Assembly: GCF_028453695.1 (NCBI RefSeq) | Contig: NC_135776.1 | Location: 4,836,001-4,900,000 of the forward strand | Reading direction: 5' to 3' | Source of the DNA: Augochlora pura | Taxonomy: Eukaryota > Arthropoda > Insecta > Hymenoptera > Halictidae | DNA length: 64,000 bases | Shown: piece by piece, positions 49,664-61,065 of the stretch | Position numbering within the stretch: the first letter of the stretch is position 1 | Layout of the letters: each line of letters starts with the position of its first letter | Made by a program: the position numbers and the translations under genes | The notes under the pieces: generated by a model | Databases searched by the model: none | What the model saw: the letters and a program-made list of their open reading frames with translations, nothing else | What the model was told of the DNA's origin: nothing

Positions 49664-49677
49664 ACCCCCCCCCCCCC
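49664..49677. repeat. C14 homopolymer
   Basis: Fourteen consecutive C on the plus strand followed by TTTTT. Confidence 0.95.
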
Positions 49678-50236
49678 TTTTTCGCGTATAAAAGTATCTC
49701 GAGATTTTGGATTATTTTCAACGCGATTCCCTCGTAAAAATAAGTCGATCTCGCATGAAAATCGAGCGACTCCCATACGGTTTCCAGGGTCCGAGAAAGC
49801 ATGGGCGCCGTCCAATAATATCGACGGCGGCGGCGTCGAATGGGAAATCATGTATCGGGCTGTAATTGAATTTTCCAGCGCGAGAACGGCGAGCGAGCGC
49901 GAGCTCGGTGCCCGCGGAGAAAGCTTTCAGCAGTTCGAAACAATTCGGCCGGGCCATAAAACTTCAGTCACTATAAATCTGGACTCTTAACTGCGTGACG
50001 ATAAATCACGTAACTTATATGAGAGCGGCCGGCTGCGCGGCACGATAGATCGGCGTGTATGAAACTCGTCGCGTAGATCTCCCGACCTACGGATCGCTGG
50101 AAATTCGCGCGAGAGAATCGGCCCTGCACCGATCAGCTTCGCTTCGTCCTGCGCCGTGAACAAAGTCGCGAGATATATCAGTCATCGATTAAATAAATTC
50201 GAAATTCGAACGTCGAACAATTCTACAAAAGTGCAG

Positions 50237-50395
50237 CTGCAATTGCTTTCATTTGTATAAAACATGTCTATAAAATAGCAATTAAATTAGTAAATTGATC
50301 ATTTAGATCTGCAATTGCTTTGGTATATATAAAATAAATTCGTAAAATAGCAATTAAATTAGTAAAATGTACATTTAGATCTGCAATTGCATCGC
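50237..50395. repeat. 72-bp tandem repeat
   Basis: ctgcaattgc occurs at 50237, 50309 and 50381, a constant 72-bp step. The interior phrases aaaatagcaattaaattagt and catttagat are shared by the two full copies. Confidence 0.85.
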
Positions 50396-51238
50396 GTATA
50401 TTATTACGCTATAATAATTGCTACAGTGATTATTAAAATTGCAATTGAATTCATGTACACGAAGCAGTGATATTCACGCGCGTTGTAAAACGATTCCGTG
50501 GAATTGCTTTCGTTATTGCAGTTGCACTGGTGCATGCAGTGAAAGTGTCTTCAGACATTCTTCTGGTGAAAAGAATGGAACATAGCGAATGTAAATTAAT
50601 TATACCGCGTGTAATATAGAAATGAGTTTAGAATGAATAATTCGAGTACGATTCGATCTTTAATCGAATGACAATTAAATGAGAAGTGATGTCAAGCTTC
50701 GACTGTCTTTTCGATTGGAATTGCCGCGAAAATTGAATAAGTATGACAGAGGGTCTGCGACAAGCGCCGCGTTGTTTATGCAAACTCCAACAAGTGTACT
50801 TTCGCTATCAACAGATTCGTGCACCGTGGCAGAACAGCTTTTCTGCGCCGCCATCGCGCCGGGATTTCCGTGCTGGCATCGGCGGCGGCCGCTGCCAGTT
50901 AAATCAGAATTCAATTTGAACGACGTTCGAGCGGGGGGGAGATCCCCATAGAAGATACGAAATATTCATGGCGGGAATACTTTATCGTCGTTACTCTTAG
51001 TCCGACACACGCAACCCGTCCTCTCCATAAATACGTTTCGCCCTGCGTTTACACCGCTTAATCGCGAACGCGGCGGCGCGCCGCGCGACCTTATCGGCCG
51101 GCAACTTCTATTTGTTAATTGAAAGTTTCTCTCCGTTATAGAGACAGAGAGAACGGGCGGGGTAATCCGCGCGGCATTTTTGCAAGTCAAACAGACTCGA
51201 CATCAATTCACGGAATCTAATTGTCCTGAGAATCGTTC

Positions 51239-51256
51239 GCCGGCCGGCCGGCCGGC
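51239..51256. repeat. GGCC palindrome
   Basis: Perfect 18-bp palindrome gccggccggccggccggc in a CpG-rich block. Confidence 0.9.
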
Positions 51257-52227
51257 TCGTTAATCGGACTGCTTTATCACGCAAATAAATGTACCCAAGG
51301 TTTTAAAAAAAAATATACGGGAACACACGCCCATGGTTTATCGCCGGTTAATGGATCGCAGTGAGAAACATCAAGATGAACGGCCCGAAAACAATGGTCG
51401 CGGCTAGGAAAAAACCCCGGGACAATTAAGACCGCGATTTTTCACCGCGGAATGCGCGAGCCACGCCGCAATTAAGATGCTCGTTCCGTGGCGGTGAAAC
51501 TTCTTTCTGAAAGCCGGCGAGCCAGATGGTATCTAAACGCTTCGGCATTCCCGTCGAATTTAGTCAAAATCTATGGGGTAGTGTTGCAAGAAATATATAT
51601 TCATCTTCAATAGTACTCTAATTTTTAAATTTAATTTTTAATTTGAATTCTTTGGGAATTACGAAGATTTTGTCGAAGGCAAGATTATTTTTTATTATTT
51701 TATTATTTTTGATTTATTTATGAATATGGCGAAGATTTTGTTTAAGGTTCTGTCGAGGTTAGATCCAATGAAAAACCATGTTTCAAGCCCGCAAACATGG
51801 TGGCACCCTCGCGAAAGGCGCGCACGATCGACACGCCGCGACGACGAAACAGTCCTGATCGATTTAGCGCCAAATGTCGCCGTGTTTTACACGCGGCAAT
51901 AATGGTCGAAATCTATGTAGCCAATATTTCAAGCCACCCCTTTCTCGTCCCCTTGCCACCCTATATGAAACGTTCCTATATATACTGTAGCAACGCGTAG
52001 CCCCGGTTATTGGCTCGCATATGGCCGTCGCTCGATATTTCAAAGCGGACGGTAAAATGGAAATACCGTGTCCCAACTTCTGCGAATTATTAACAATGCT
52101 GCCTAACAAACAATTAACGTCGGTGAATTGAAAATATCGGGATTGATCGTTCTTGTCCAAGGCGTAACCCTTTGGATAAGTCGGTGATTTAATGGAGAAT
52201 AATTGAACATTTTTACTACGGTTTATT

Positions 52228-52510
52228 AAATCGATTAGTTCTCGCGATCTTCGTCAGAGATCTTTATCAAACTGTACTTATCTTACAGATCACGAAAGAA
52301 TAAGGGTAGTTTAAGTCATCGTTTCGATCATGTCGAATTTGTTCATAAAGTACAGCGATTTTAAAAACATTTAATATAGGCTTCATGTAGGACATTGAGA
52401 TTTTTACTGTATATTAAAACGATCATTTCTCATGATCCACGTTCCAGATGTTCAACAAACTATACTTATCTTATCGCGAAAAATTAAGGATAGTTAAATC
52501 ACTCTCCCAC
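52228..52510. repeat. Tandem repeat family C, locus 2 (period about 188 bp)
   Basis: Two copies, cgattagttctcgcgatc at 52232 and cgatcatttctcatgatcc at 52420, sharing agatctttatcaaactg and gtttaagtcatcgtttcg with locus 1, 4.9 kb away. Confidence 0.8.
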
Positions 52511-55500
52511 ATTTGTTAAAAAAATTCCCACCTTTTTCTATATTTCAAAATCGCAGTCCTCGCCTCGAAACAAATTATCTCTGACTTAATTTCAACAAAT
52601 GAAATCTTAACGTTATTAACAAACCAGAGCGAGGGAACAATTAAGCGCAACACAAATAGAAAATATCCCGGCTCTGTCAACAACTAAACGACTGCTTTGC
52701 ATTTAATTAGGCCAGGTTTTTGCGTAATTAGGGCCCGGGCAATTTTCATCGACGCGGAATCCGCACGGCGTGGTTCGCATTCGGCTGGACGTCGATGACA
52801 TTCCCGGTGCACCGTAATTAATATAATTGTCGTTGTTCGGAGCGGCGAGGGCTGACAGCAAATAATCGGCGAACACGGCGCGGTTCGGCCCGGGTCGGCG
52901 GAGGAACCCGGAGGGGGGGAGAGGGTGGGGAAGAAGGATCGCGGTCAAGTGCCTCTTAAAAAGTAATCTTTGAAGTCAGTGAACTGTGTAACGTAGTCCC
53001 GTCGCGTGTAAATTACGCGTCCCCGCTACGGAAGGATCCTTTCTTGCCGTTCTCGGATGTATCTCTCCCCCGGGACTATCATTCTTCTCCGGCGGATCGG
53101 TCACTTCCCTCCGAGGTATTTAAATTCCGTTTATTCGACCGACCCCGGTCGCATTATTTCGCGTGCCTGCGCCCTTACGTCACAAGAAACGTGTCCGGGA
53201 ACGCGGCACCCGTAATGTCCTACGGCCAATTAGCCCCGCGGTATATGTAATTAAATTTTTAATACGCTTTTTAATCCTGCCCGGCCAACCGAGCTGCCAT
53301 TCCTCTCCGACGATGGTTAAATCGTCGATTACGCTCCTAGCGATCCTCGGCATCTCCTAAATTCGTTCGGCGCTCAATTTACATGCGTCTGCCTTTCTGA
53401 CAATTCTATCGAGCTTCGCGGAGTCTTGTTAATTAGAATCGTCGCGATCTTATCTTTAATTACTCTAGTGAGTTTCAAATATTTTATTTTTGTTTATTAG
53501 ATCTAAATTCAAAATGTATCAGCCCTTTCAATTAATTTAGTAAGCTTGCAAAATTTTAAGGATGAAGTGACAGCAATTATAATTTCCTATAAGAAGAATA
53601 ATAATTAATCAAATTATTTTAGTGACTCTAGATTATCTCAACCCTTTCAAATTGCATTTACTAACATTATCATCCATAAAAAAGTGAACAAATTAAATAA
53701 AAAAATATAGAAGCATTAAACAACATAAAAGTACAATTCCATTGCCTCCAACTATTTTATTAAATTATTAAAAAAGAGGAATCACTGCGCAGTCCGGATT
53801 AAAATGACGAAAATATTATTAATAGTGAACTTTGCCCCGCGACGCCGGTTTAATTATTCGAATGATTTATCGCCGGGTCCGCAGCCGTTTTCCAGGAACA
53901 CCGTTGGGTGTCTATTAAAGGGCGCCGGCGTAGGCCGTAGAACGCGAGAGAGGATCATCGTATCGACACATGTCCTGGCGGGTCCGGAACATTTTAGGGT
54001 GCCGTGTCCCCGTTCATTCTTCAAAAACCGGGCAGTGCATATGTCGGCGCAAGAAACATAATGTTATCAAGCCGTCCGCCGTCGGACGAGGACCTCGGTC
54101 CTTTGGGGGACCTCGCCCCCGCAGCCCTTCGCCTCGTCCTTATTGATATACCGAATAAACACACTTGGCAGCTAGGCGCTGGATAGCTTTGCCAGGCAAA
54201 TAGACTCCGAAGGACTGCTCTTCGACCTGCTCCCTTAAAGCCGAGATCGTCTTTTTCCGCGTTTCGAGACGCTATAATTGCTTAGCATACCAAGGAGTAG
54301 AGATGGATAGCGGAGAAGGTGTTATACAGAGAAGTCCCCAATTTGTTTCGTCGTAAATTCATCCCTTGGTCAAACTTGTTAATTTTACTAGATAAACGAG
54401 ATATCTCCTTGCTTTCTTTGTTATTTATGTTAGCAAAAATATTTCTCGGTTTGTTAATTTAGGATTAAGCTTGTGCTAGGTTAGGTTGACATCTAAAACG
54501 CAAGGTTGAAAGAAAAGAACTTTGATTAAGGGTTAATGGTTAATATTTTCTTATAACTAATTTATAATAGTATAATTTAATAATATATAATAAAATAGTA
54601 TAATTCAATAATATATAATATAATAATATAATTTACAAAATATACATAATTCCTTTCCAGATTCGGTCCAACAGCATCGATCAAGTCTAAGCAACTTCTA
54701 CTCAGATACCCAAACCTCCCAGACACTCTAACCTCTTTTAATCGATGGCGAAAGGGTTGAAGGTTCTAAAGAAGGTGTCTAATGGCGAGAGGCGAGGCGT
54801 CGCGACGCAAAACTCGCCGGCTATCGATCCGAAAGCGAGCGGAGTTCGGCGAAGGAGAGCGGCTCTGCCTTTCGTTTGCTTAAATAAACATTGCTCGAAC
54901 AATAGCATGGGGGGGCCCCGACCGGGGGCCCTCTCGGTCGGCAATACGATCGCTGTGTGTCGGGCAGAGGGGTCGCGGTGGGGGAGGGATGGGTTCCGTT
55001 TCCCTTTTTCCGGGGAAAAAGAGAGGAAGCACTCCGCGCGGCATGTTTAATGCATCGTTCAACATTTCCATGTCAAACATCGCTTTGACTCGCGGAATTT
55101 AAAACCGTCTGGCCCGCACACACATACGCGCACAGTCGCATATACGGACACGAATAGAGACGGGACAGAGGAGCGACATCGGGATAAGGGGTGCGTGTGT
55201 GCACGCTGATGGGAAAACTACCCATCTTTATTTACCGTCGAGCTGACCACTGGACAAGGTGCGCTAACGCTGGATCGATAAGGGGTGGAAAGTTGAGACG
55301 CGAGCGAGAGCCGCGCTTTAACTTTTCGTCTGATTCTGCATAGCTAGACTTGTGTTAGACGGACTATTGTTCATGGTACTTGTTGCGATTTCAAGATAAT
55401 TGAAGTTGGTGTCGAGTTCTGTGGCAATTTGCTCGAAGTTGATGGGATTCTAGTGGATATTTCGATTTTTCAACCCTTCGCGTTCGAAGAATTTTCAATC

Positions 55501-56389
55501 TCGTATAAAATGTAAAAATAGCAATACTTCTACTAAAATATAAAATAGTAAAACATTTTAAATGAAACATAGAATAGCATATTAAAAATTATATAGAAAA
55601 TAGCATGCCGATAGAAATAATTGCTCTGGTGAAATAGAATGTTCGTATAAAATTCCACACGAATTAAATCCATCCCTCCTTAATTAACCGCGCTCGCGAC
55701 ACACATGGTCATCGTTTCACCAAGTCGCAGCGAGTTTATCTCCGCGTGTACAGTGTCGCAAAACCGAGAAGCCGAAGGTGACAATAAAAAAGTCTATTCA
55801 GCATCGTTACGGGCCGAATAAAATTGTCGAGATGTAATCGTCGGTCCTCGGACGAGTAAGAAGCATAATTGTTATCGTTTCTCATTATCGATGCACCAGA
55901 TGAAGGCGACGGCGGCGCGAATCAGAGGCTCGTGATTGGCGGAGTCACGTTTTGCCGAGGGTCGGAAGCACGCACCTGCGAGGGGCAATTTCGCCTGGAC
56001 CTTTCCCGTAAAAGGAACTCCGTCCCATTGTCCGGCAAATGACATCAAGCTTATTGCATTATTTAAAGAGACTCGCCTTTTGCCTGTTTTAAGCCGACCC
56101 CATCCCCCCACGGTTCTCTTCCCCCCTCCGTACGTCTTTCCGCGGGCCTGCATTCGGCGATCGTGCAACCACGTCGTAAAACTGTACTGCAATCTTGCAA
56201 TTAATATTAGGTTGCTTAAATTCGGTAATATTTCTTCATTACAGTTTATTTAGATTCTTTATTCGGCCAATTATCTTCCCTGCAGATTTTCTAAATATTC
56301 ATGGGCACGTTTTACTGTGGGAACTGTTCCATATTGATTCATTTTTTGTATTCAATTTAGCTCCGTTCCGGGGGTCTTTAATTAATATT

Positions 56390-56390
<1 letters not shown>

Positions 56391-56420
<30 letters not shown>
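56391..56420. repeat. (AG)15 microsatellite
   Basis: Perfect AG run about 430 bp downstream (in transcript sense) of the N-terminal exon donor. Confidence 0.95.
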
Positions 56421-56424
<4 letters not shown>

Positions 56425-56850
56425 CTGTGCAGTATTAATTTACAATTTTCTCCAATTTTGCTGTGGAATTAATGCGATGCTACAAATTACGCAATTAATA
56501 CGCGATTTTTATTTTCGGGGATGCAGAATTCTTCTACGTTAATTTAAATTTCCAAGTCCTCCAAATTAATACTATAAGACTATTTAATCATATAACATTA
56601 TATAATATATGTGTTTTTTATTTTATGGATAGATTAATTCTTTCTGATTTTATTTATATTAATTTGACCAGTATTAATTTGTCTCTCGATTTTCAAATAA
56701 TTTTTACCACCGTTCCACGTTCTTAAGATTAATATTTAAAGGATCGATTTTTAGAATTAATTATTACAAGTGTTCTATGTTAAGGGCACATGGTTAATTC
56801 TTTGCTTATGGGATGATCCCATGGATTTTAATTGCAATTTAGTTACTCAC

Positions 56851-57069
56851 CAGGAGAAATGCCGAGTTTCACGTGGAGGCTGCTGGGGCTTCTGTGATCG
56901 GGAGTGGTCACGGGGGCGGCTATGGGTGGCGACAGGTGGGGGAGTGCCGGTGTTCCGCCACCTGTCGTCGTCGTAGTAGTCGTGGTGGCGCAGGGATTTA
57001 GGGGTGAGGTCCTCTTGAAAGACTGCTCGGTCCGCCACGCGACCTCGTTATCGCCTATCCAAACTTTAC
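56851..57069 (-). CDS. nub: nub exon: N-terminal Thr/Pro-rich segment
   Basis: The acceptor is cgttctcttgcag before 57069 and the donor is CCTG/GTGAGT after 56851. The 219-bp exon has 2 + 72x3 + 1 bases. In the chosen frame it reads KVWIGDNEVAWRTEQSFKRT, SPLNPCA, eight Thr codons, GGGTPALPHLSPPIAAP, and ends VKLGISP plus the G of Asp. That G joins the AT opening the exon at 9191 to make GAT. The longest open frame here is a different one (MADRAVFQEDL...); joined to the next exon it gives TG+A, an immediate stop, so it is rejected. The third frame has an internal TAA. No known domain is visible. It is the most 5' coding piece I can place; its first two bases need one base from an exon further upstream. 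Confidence 0.88.
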
Positions 57070-57339
57070 CTGCAAGAGAACGATACGATTAGTATCATAA
57101 CACCTGGTAACGCCTCCGACACTTAAAAGAAAAATTCAATTTGATCGCGTCACAGATTTTAAATATAAATTATATTTCTATTTGAAGCAAAAGTATAATT
57201 GAAGAGCTGTAAAAATATTTTGAAGAACTACGATGTGAAGGTCGTGTTCATAAAAATAAGTTAGTATATTGGAAACACTGTGTTCAACCCTAGAACAACC
57301 CCCTTTTATTTTTCGGCACATGTGGCGCCATGGGGTTGC

Positions 57340-57505
57340 GTTGTAATATATATTGCTATATGTAATGTATGCCTATTATTAGATATATTATTTTATGTAA
57401 TATACGCTTATTATTAGATATATTATTATATAGAATATGCGCCTATTATTATACATATTATTGTACATAATATACGTCTGTAATTAGATATATTATTATA
57501 CATTA
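57340..57505. repeat. 35-bp tandem repeat, about four copies
   Basis: ttattagatatatta-type marker at 57376, 57411, 57446 and 57481, a constant 35-bp step, 270 bp upstream of the N-terminal exon. Confidence 0.85.
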
Positions 57506-57550
57506 TAAGTATTACACATCATCATTATTAGACACTATTTAATACAATAT

Positions 57551-57571
57551 AGGTTATGTAACACATAACCT
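57551..57571. repeat. 21-bp inverted repeat
   Basis: aggttatgt, spacer aac, acataacct: nine perfect pairs, about 480 bp upstream of the N-terminal exon. Confidence 0.85.
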
Positions 57572-58544
57572 CAATATTTCAGGCCTTATAAACTCGTTCG
57601 CAGAGACATTAAAAACACGAATAATTCTAAATTCGTAGCTATTTCATTGCATCTTTATTGCACTAATTAACGTGTTCACTATTCGTAACGACTGTGCGAA
57701 TAGATTGATCGCGCTCTCTCCAATTAAACAAATGCAAATTGAAAATGTCTTCCCTTGAATCAACGGCGTGTACAAGCCAGGAAATTTGATTTCTGCAACA
57801 TTGATATAATTTTCCAGCGTGAAATTGCTTCTGTTGCGTGTTTAATAATTAAGGGTTAAACCGATCCTCCAATCGGAAAAACCGGACAGCGATAAATAAC
57901 TTGGAATTAGAAATTCGAAATTGCAAGCCGCCTGCCACATTAACGAATTTCGAAATCCGCCATGACCGATGAAGAAAACGGCTTAACGAGGAGGAGAGAA
58001 AGTTCGACCGGCAGCGAAAACGGCCGGCGAGAAAATTATTCGCGGCGGCGCGGCGGCGTTATCAGGGCGCAGGATCAAATTGCAAAAGGAGTTTCCCCGA
58101 AACAAATTCCCCTTCTTCCCCCTTCACCGGGGTTTCTGTATTAGTATAACTCGCGTCGGGGGTCTTTGTGTCTGCGCAGAAAATGGCTTCCTCCCCCTTG
58201 ACGGAACTCCGCGTAATTAGCAACCCTCCGAATCCCCTATTCCTGCCAGTTTTCCCGGCTTTTCCCCTACCCGGTTTCCCTTAATTTCTGGGAACAATGC
58301 CTGCCTCTCGATGCTGCTCTCCGCGCTGCAGTGTCTAATTACAGAGAGACGCGGAACAGGGTCCGCATCACATCTACGGGGTGTATCGAATTTTCGTTCG
58401 TTAATCATCCCTGCGAAACTCTCGCCTTGGATTTCGTACTGTACGCGATTATACTTATGTACAACGCGATTATATATTGTGCTATGGGTAATTCGGTGAT
58501 TTTTTTTATTGTACACAAATTTGCGAATATTGTGCTGCAATATA

Positions 58545-58800
58545 ATTTTACTATAGTTGTAGTGTACACAGTTTTATGAATATTTTATTGCACAGAATTC
58601 TACGAGTATTGTACTGTATACAATTCTCTGAACATTTTAATGTACATAATTTTCTGAAATTCAATTGTATGTTATGAAATTTCAATTGTATTTTACACAA
58701 TTCTATAAATATTGTACTGCATACTATTTTGCGAATATTGTATTCTACATAATTCTAGGATCATGTACTATACACAATTCTATGAACACTGTACTGTACG
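58545..58800. repeat. Degenerate tandem repeat, unit about 28 bp
   Basis: Repeated tattgtactgtacacaattc followed by tatgaa-like units. Confidence 0.7.
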
Positions 58801-59381
58801 ATAATTAGTCTTTTAATTCTGTATGAAAATACCAGCGATTTTTCTAAACACCTATTATTTATAATTAAACAAATCCATAACGATTTTGTTAACTCCTTCA
58901 GTATTAACTACTACAAGATACTATAGCAAAAATAGCTATATGCTCCTTGCATTACTTTCATAATTTCCCTGTACCTACACTGTACTCATATTATAAATGA
59001 TATAAAAATTGTGATAGCTAAGAAAATGATCTGTAATATCATAAATTAAACAGTGCAGCCTCCACTCATCTTCCATAATTTTATTGATACAATTTACTAT
59101 CAAAGCAAAGCTATAGATTGCTAGACCACGTACAAACAAAACTTCGTTAAAAATTGACTAACCGTAGAAATAAAAATCTGTTATCTTAACTGGAGGATGT
59201 AAGACCATAGCGGCCATAGAATCATGGGGTAGCCGTCAACTGCGGATTTCCCAGCCACCCCGTACGTGACGCATCGAAGCCACGGAAACACGCAAATACC
59301 GCGCCACCCCCGCGTGCGTGAGCCGTGACTCAGGCTCGGTATTATTTGCTTGATGAATGATTTAGTCGCAGCGGCTATAGA

Positions 59382-59385
<4 letters not shown>

Positions 59386-59416
<31 letters not shown>
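59386..59416. repeat. (CT)15 microsatellite, left arm of a CT/GA pair
   Basis: Perfect CT run that is complementary to the GA run at 59540-59583. Confidence 0.95.
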
Positions 59417-59420
<4 letters not shown>

Positions 59421-59536
59421 GCATCTCGCACCCCATCTCTCTCTAGGCCGCTAACGAGGGAGAGAAGACGGCCCAGAGAAAGTTTCATCGTGAGAGCAAA
59501 GAGGGGGTTGGAAGAAGCGATGCTGGGACAAGGGGT

Positions 59537-59539
<3 letters not shown>

Positions 59540-59583
<44 letters not shown>
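59540..59583. repeat. (GA)n microsatellite, right arm of a CT/GA pair
   Basis: GA run of 44 bp with one AAA interruption, facing the CT run 123 bp to the left. Confidence 0.95.
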
Positions 59584-59585
<2 letters not shown>

Positions 59586-60219
59586 GGTCGCCGGTGGAAA
59601 CGTTTACAGAGAGGAAGACAAGAGCGGAGAGGAAAAGCGAGGCGGCCGAAGAAAGTGTAGCCGGCGCTAACTAAGGGCGTCGGCTAATCAATATCATCAG
59701 AGAATGGCCGCTGACCTCCTACGTGGACCACCATTGTTCCGTATGCCAACTTCCAGGCTGCTGCGACGACTCCATCTTTGCTTCGAGCATCGAAGAGGCT
59801 CGTCAAGCTTTCCTCTTCGATGTTCGTTGCAATTGCAGATTTTTAGAAGAATATTAACAATATAGTATATTAATATCGTGGAGATTGTATCAGATTCTGT
59901 TTTCATAAAGCAGAGGAGCCAGTGCTCGATAGCTAATTACTGTGCTTTTAGATCATTTTTAGGCATAGCTTTTTCATTATGTTTAGGCAATTTTATATAT
60001 ATAGAATGTTAAATTGTTTTATTTAAACTTGGTTATTAAATTATTTGTTAATATGGAACGCGTCAGAGAGGGATGTTCTTAAAATACTATAAAAATAATT
60101 TCGATTTCTTTTTCAGTATTAGAATGAGGTTCTTAAGAAATGGTAAAAGTTTTGACCTTGTTCTGCAGGTTGTGATGTAGTCATTCATAATAAAAATTAC
60201 TAGGAAGAATGAAAAATCA

Positions 60220-60385
60220 CCAAGATACAAATTAAGCTAAAAATATAGATATAAATCAGGGCAAAAGTCAAGACAAATCAAGATACAAATCAAAATAAAA
60301 AATAAAGAAAAATCAAAATAAAAATCAATTCAAATCAAAATAAAAATGAAGAAAAATCACTACAAAAATCGTTACAAAAAGCAAT
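60220..60385. repeat. A-rich repeat (caaaataaaaat type)
   Basis: Runs of aatcaaaataaaaatcaa units on the plus strand. Confidence 0.7.
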
Positions 60386-60802
60386 GTAACAAAACATCCC
60401 TCACCAGCCCTCCCCAATAATAGACTCCGTCAATTTCTAGACCAGTAAACTGTACAATGCATCCGCAGGAAGATGATTCGCGTGCTGCGACTAAATCATT
60501 GCGAAAAGCCGAGCGGCCCCCGGGGCAAGCCAATTTAGCAAGGTGGCCTATCGATCGGCAGGTAGGAAATGGCGGCCGCAAGCCGCGTTTTTCGCGTCCG
60601 TACGTAATTGAATTTTCCAGGACGCCGAAAACGCCGCCGCCCCTTCGTGGGGGGGTTGCGTTTGTCTCGTCGCGAGGGGAAGGCATGCAAACAGCACGAG
60701 ATTAAAGGACACCGGTCCGTATCCGCTGGAAATCCGGGAACATGCCCTCGGGCTGCTTCGTCTCCAGAAGCTCCGACAGCTCCTAATACAAGTAAATTAA
60801 TA

Positions 60803-61065
60803 TTAACCCTTTGGCTACGGCAGACTTTGGCACGAACCGGCCGTACGAATTCACTCGCGACGTTCATTGATTATTATACTTCCATGGAAGTATATTAAAA
60901 TATTCAAAATACTGAAGTGAACATTGATTTTAAGTTTTTTTCACAATATTTAATAATTTAATAATAAACGGGCGAAACAGGCGAAATTTCATCTGGACGC
61001 CTACAGTATAAAAAAGCCAACATGTGTCGAACGCCAATAGGCGCCAATAGTAGTTAAAGGGTTAA
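60803..61065. mobile_element. piggyBac-like non-autonomous element, second family
   Basis: A 263-bp segment with TTAA at 60803-60806 and 61062-61065, ends CCCTTTGGCTACGG and, inverted, CCCTTTAACTACTA. The interior differs from the 210-bp family and holds a perfect 20-bp palindrome (60875-60894). No coding capacity. It is probably a separate MITE family using the same kind of transposase. Confidence 0.65.

Larger units (their letters stand above)
9192..56850 (-). other. nub: Giant 47.7-kb nub intron
   Basis: The intron runs from donor GTGAGT (56850) to acceptor gtttcttgcag (9192). The two flanking exons are linked by complementary phase (G + AT). Both assembly gaps lie in it, so its true length is uncertain. 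Neither strand shows a convincing nested protein-coding gene: open frames are short, come in overlapping sense/antisense pairs within GC-rich blocks, and have no domain I recognise. Its content is listed in the segment entries and repeat features. The length suggests distributed regulatory DNA, as known for insect nub/pdm loci, but no enhancer can be proved from one sequence. Confidence 0.85.
45101..56850. other. Giant intron segment 5
   Basis: Starts with a 38-bp tandem array (45110-45545). CpG-rich sequence follows, with a 135-bp polypurine run (46134-46268), then two related dimeric repeats (47340-47700 and 52228-52510), a 72-bp tandem repeat (50237-50395), a poly-C run (49664-49677), a GGCC palindrome (51239-51256) and a (GA)n tract just before 56420. 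GC-rich blocks: 45600-47130, 47870-48760, 49100-50180, 50500-51580, 52680-53470, 53790-54330, 54660-55320, 55670-56220. No gene was recognised. Confidence 0.6.

Noticed and set aside
56847..57038. Open frame MADRAVFQEDL... over the N-terminal exon
   Set aside because: Splicing to the next exon gives TG+A, an immediate stop, whereas the alternative frame continues through five exons.
57288..57340. aaccctagaacaacccc resembling a piggyBac end
   Set aside because: It lacks the TTAA border and no inverted partner was found.
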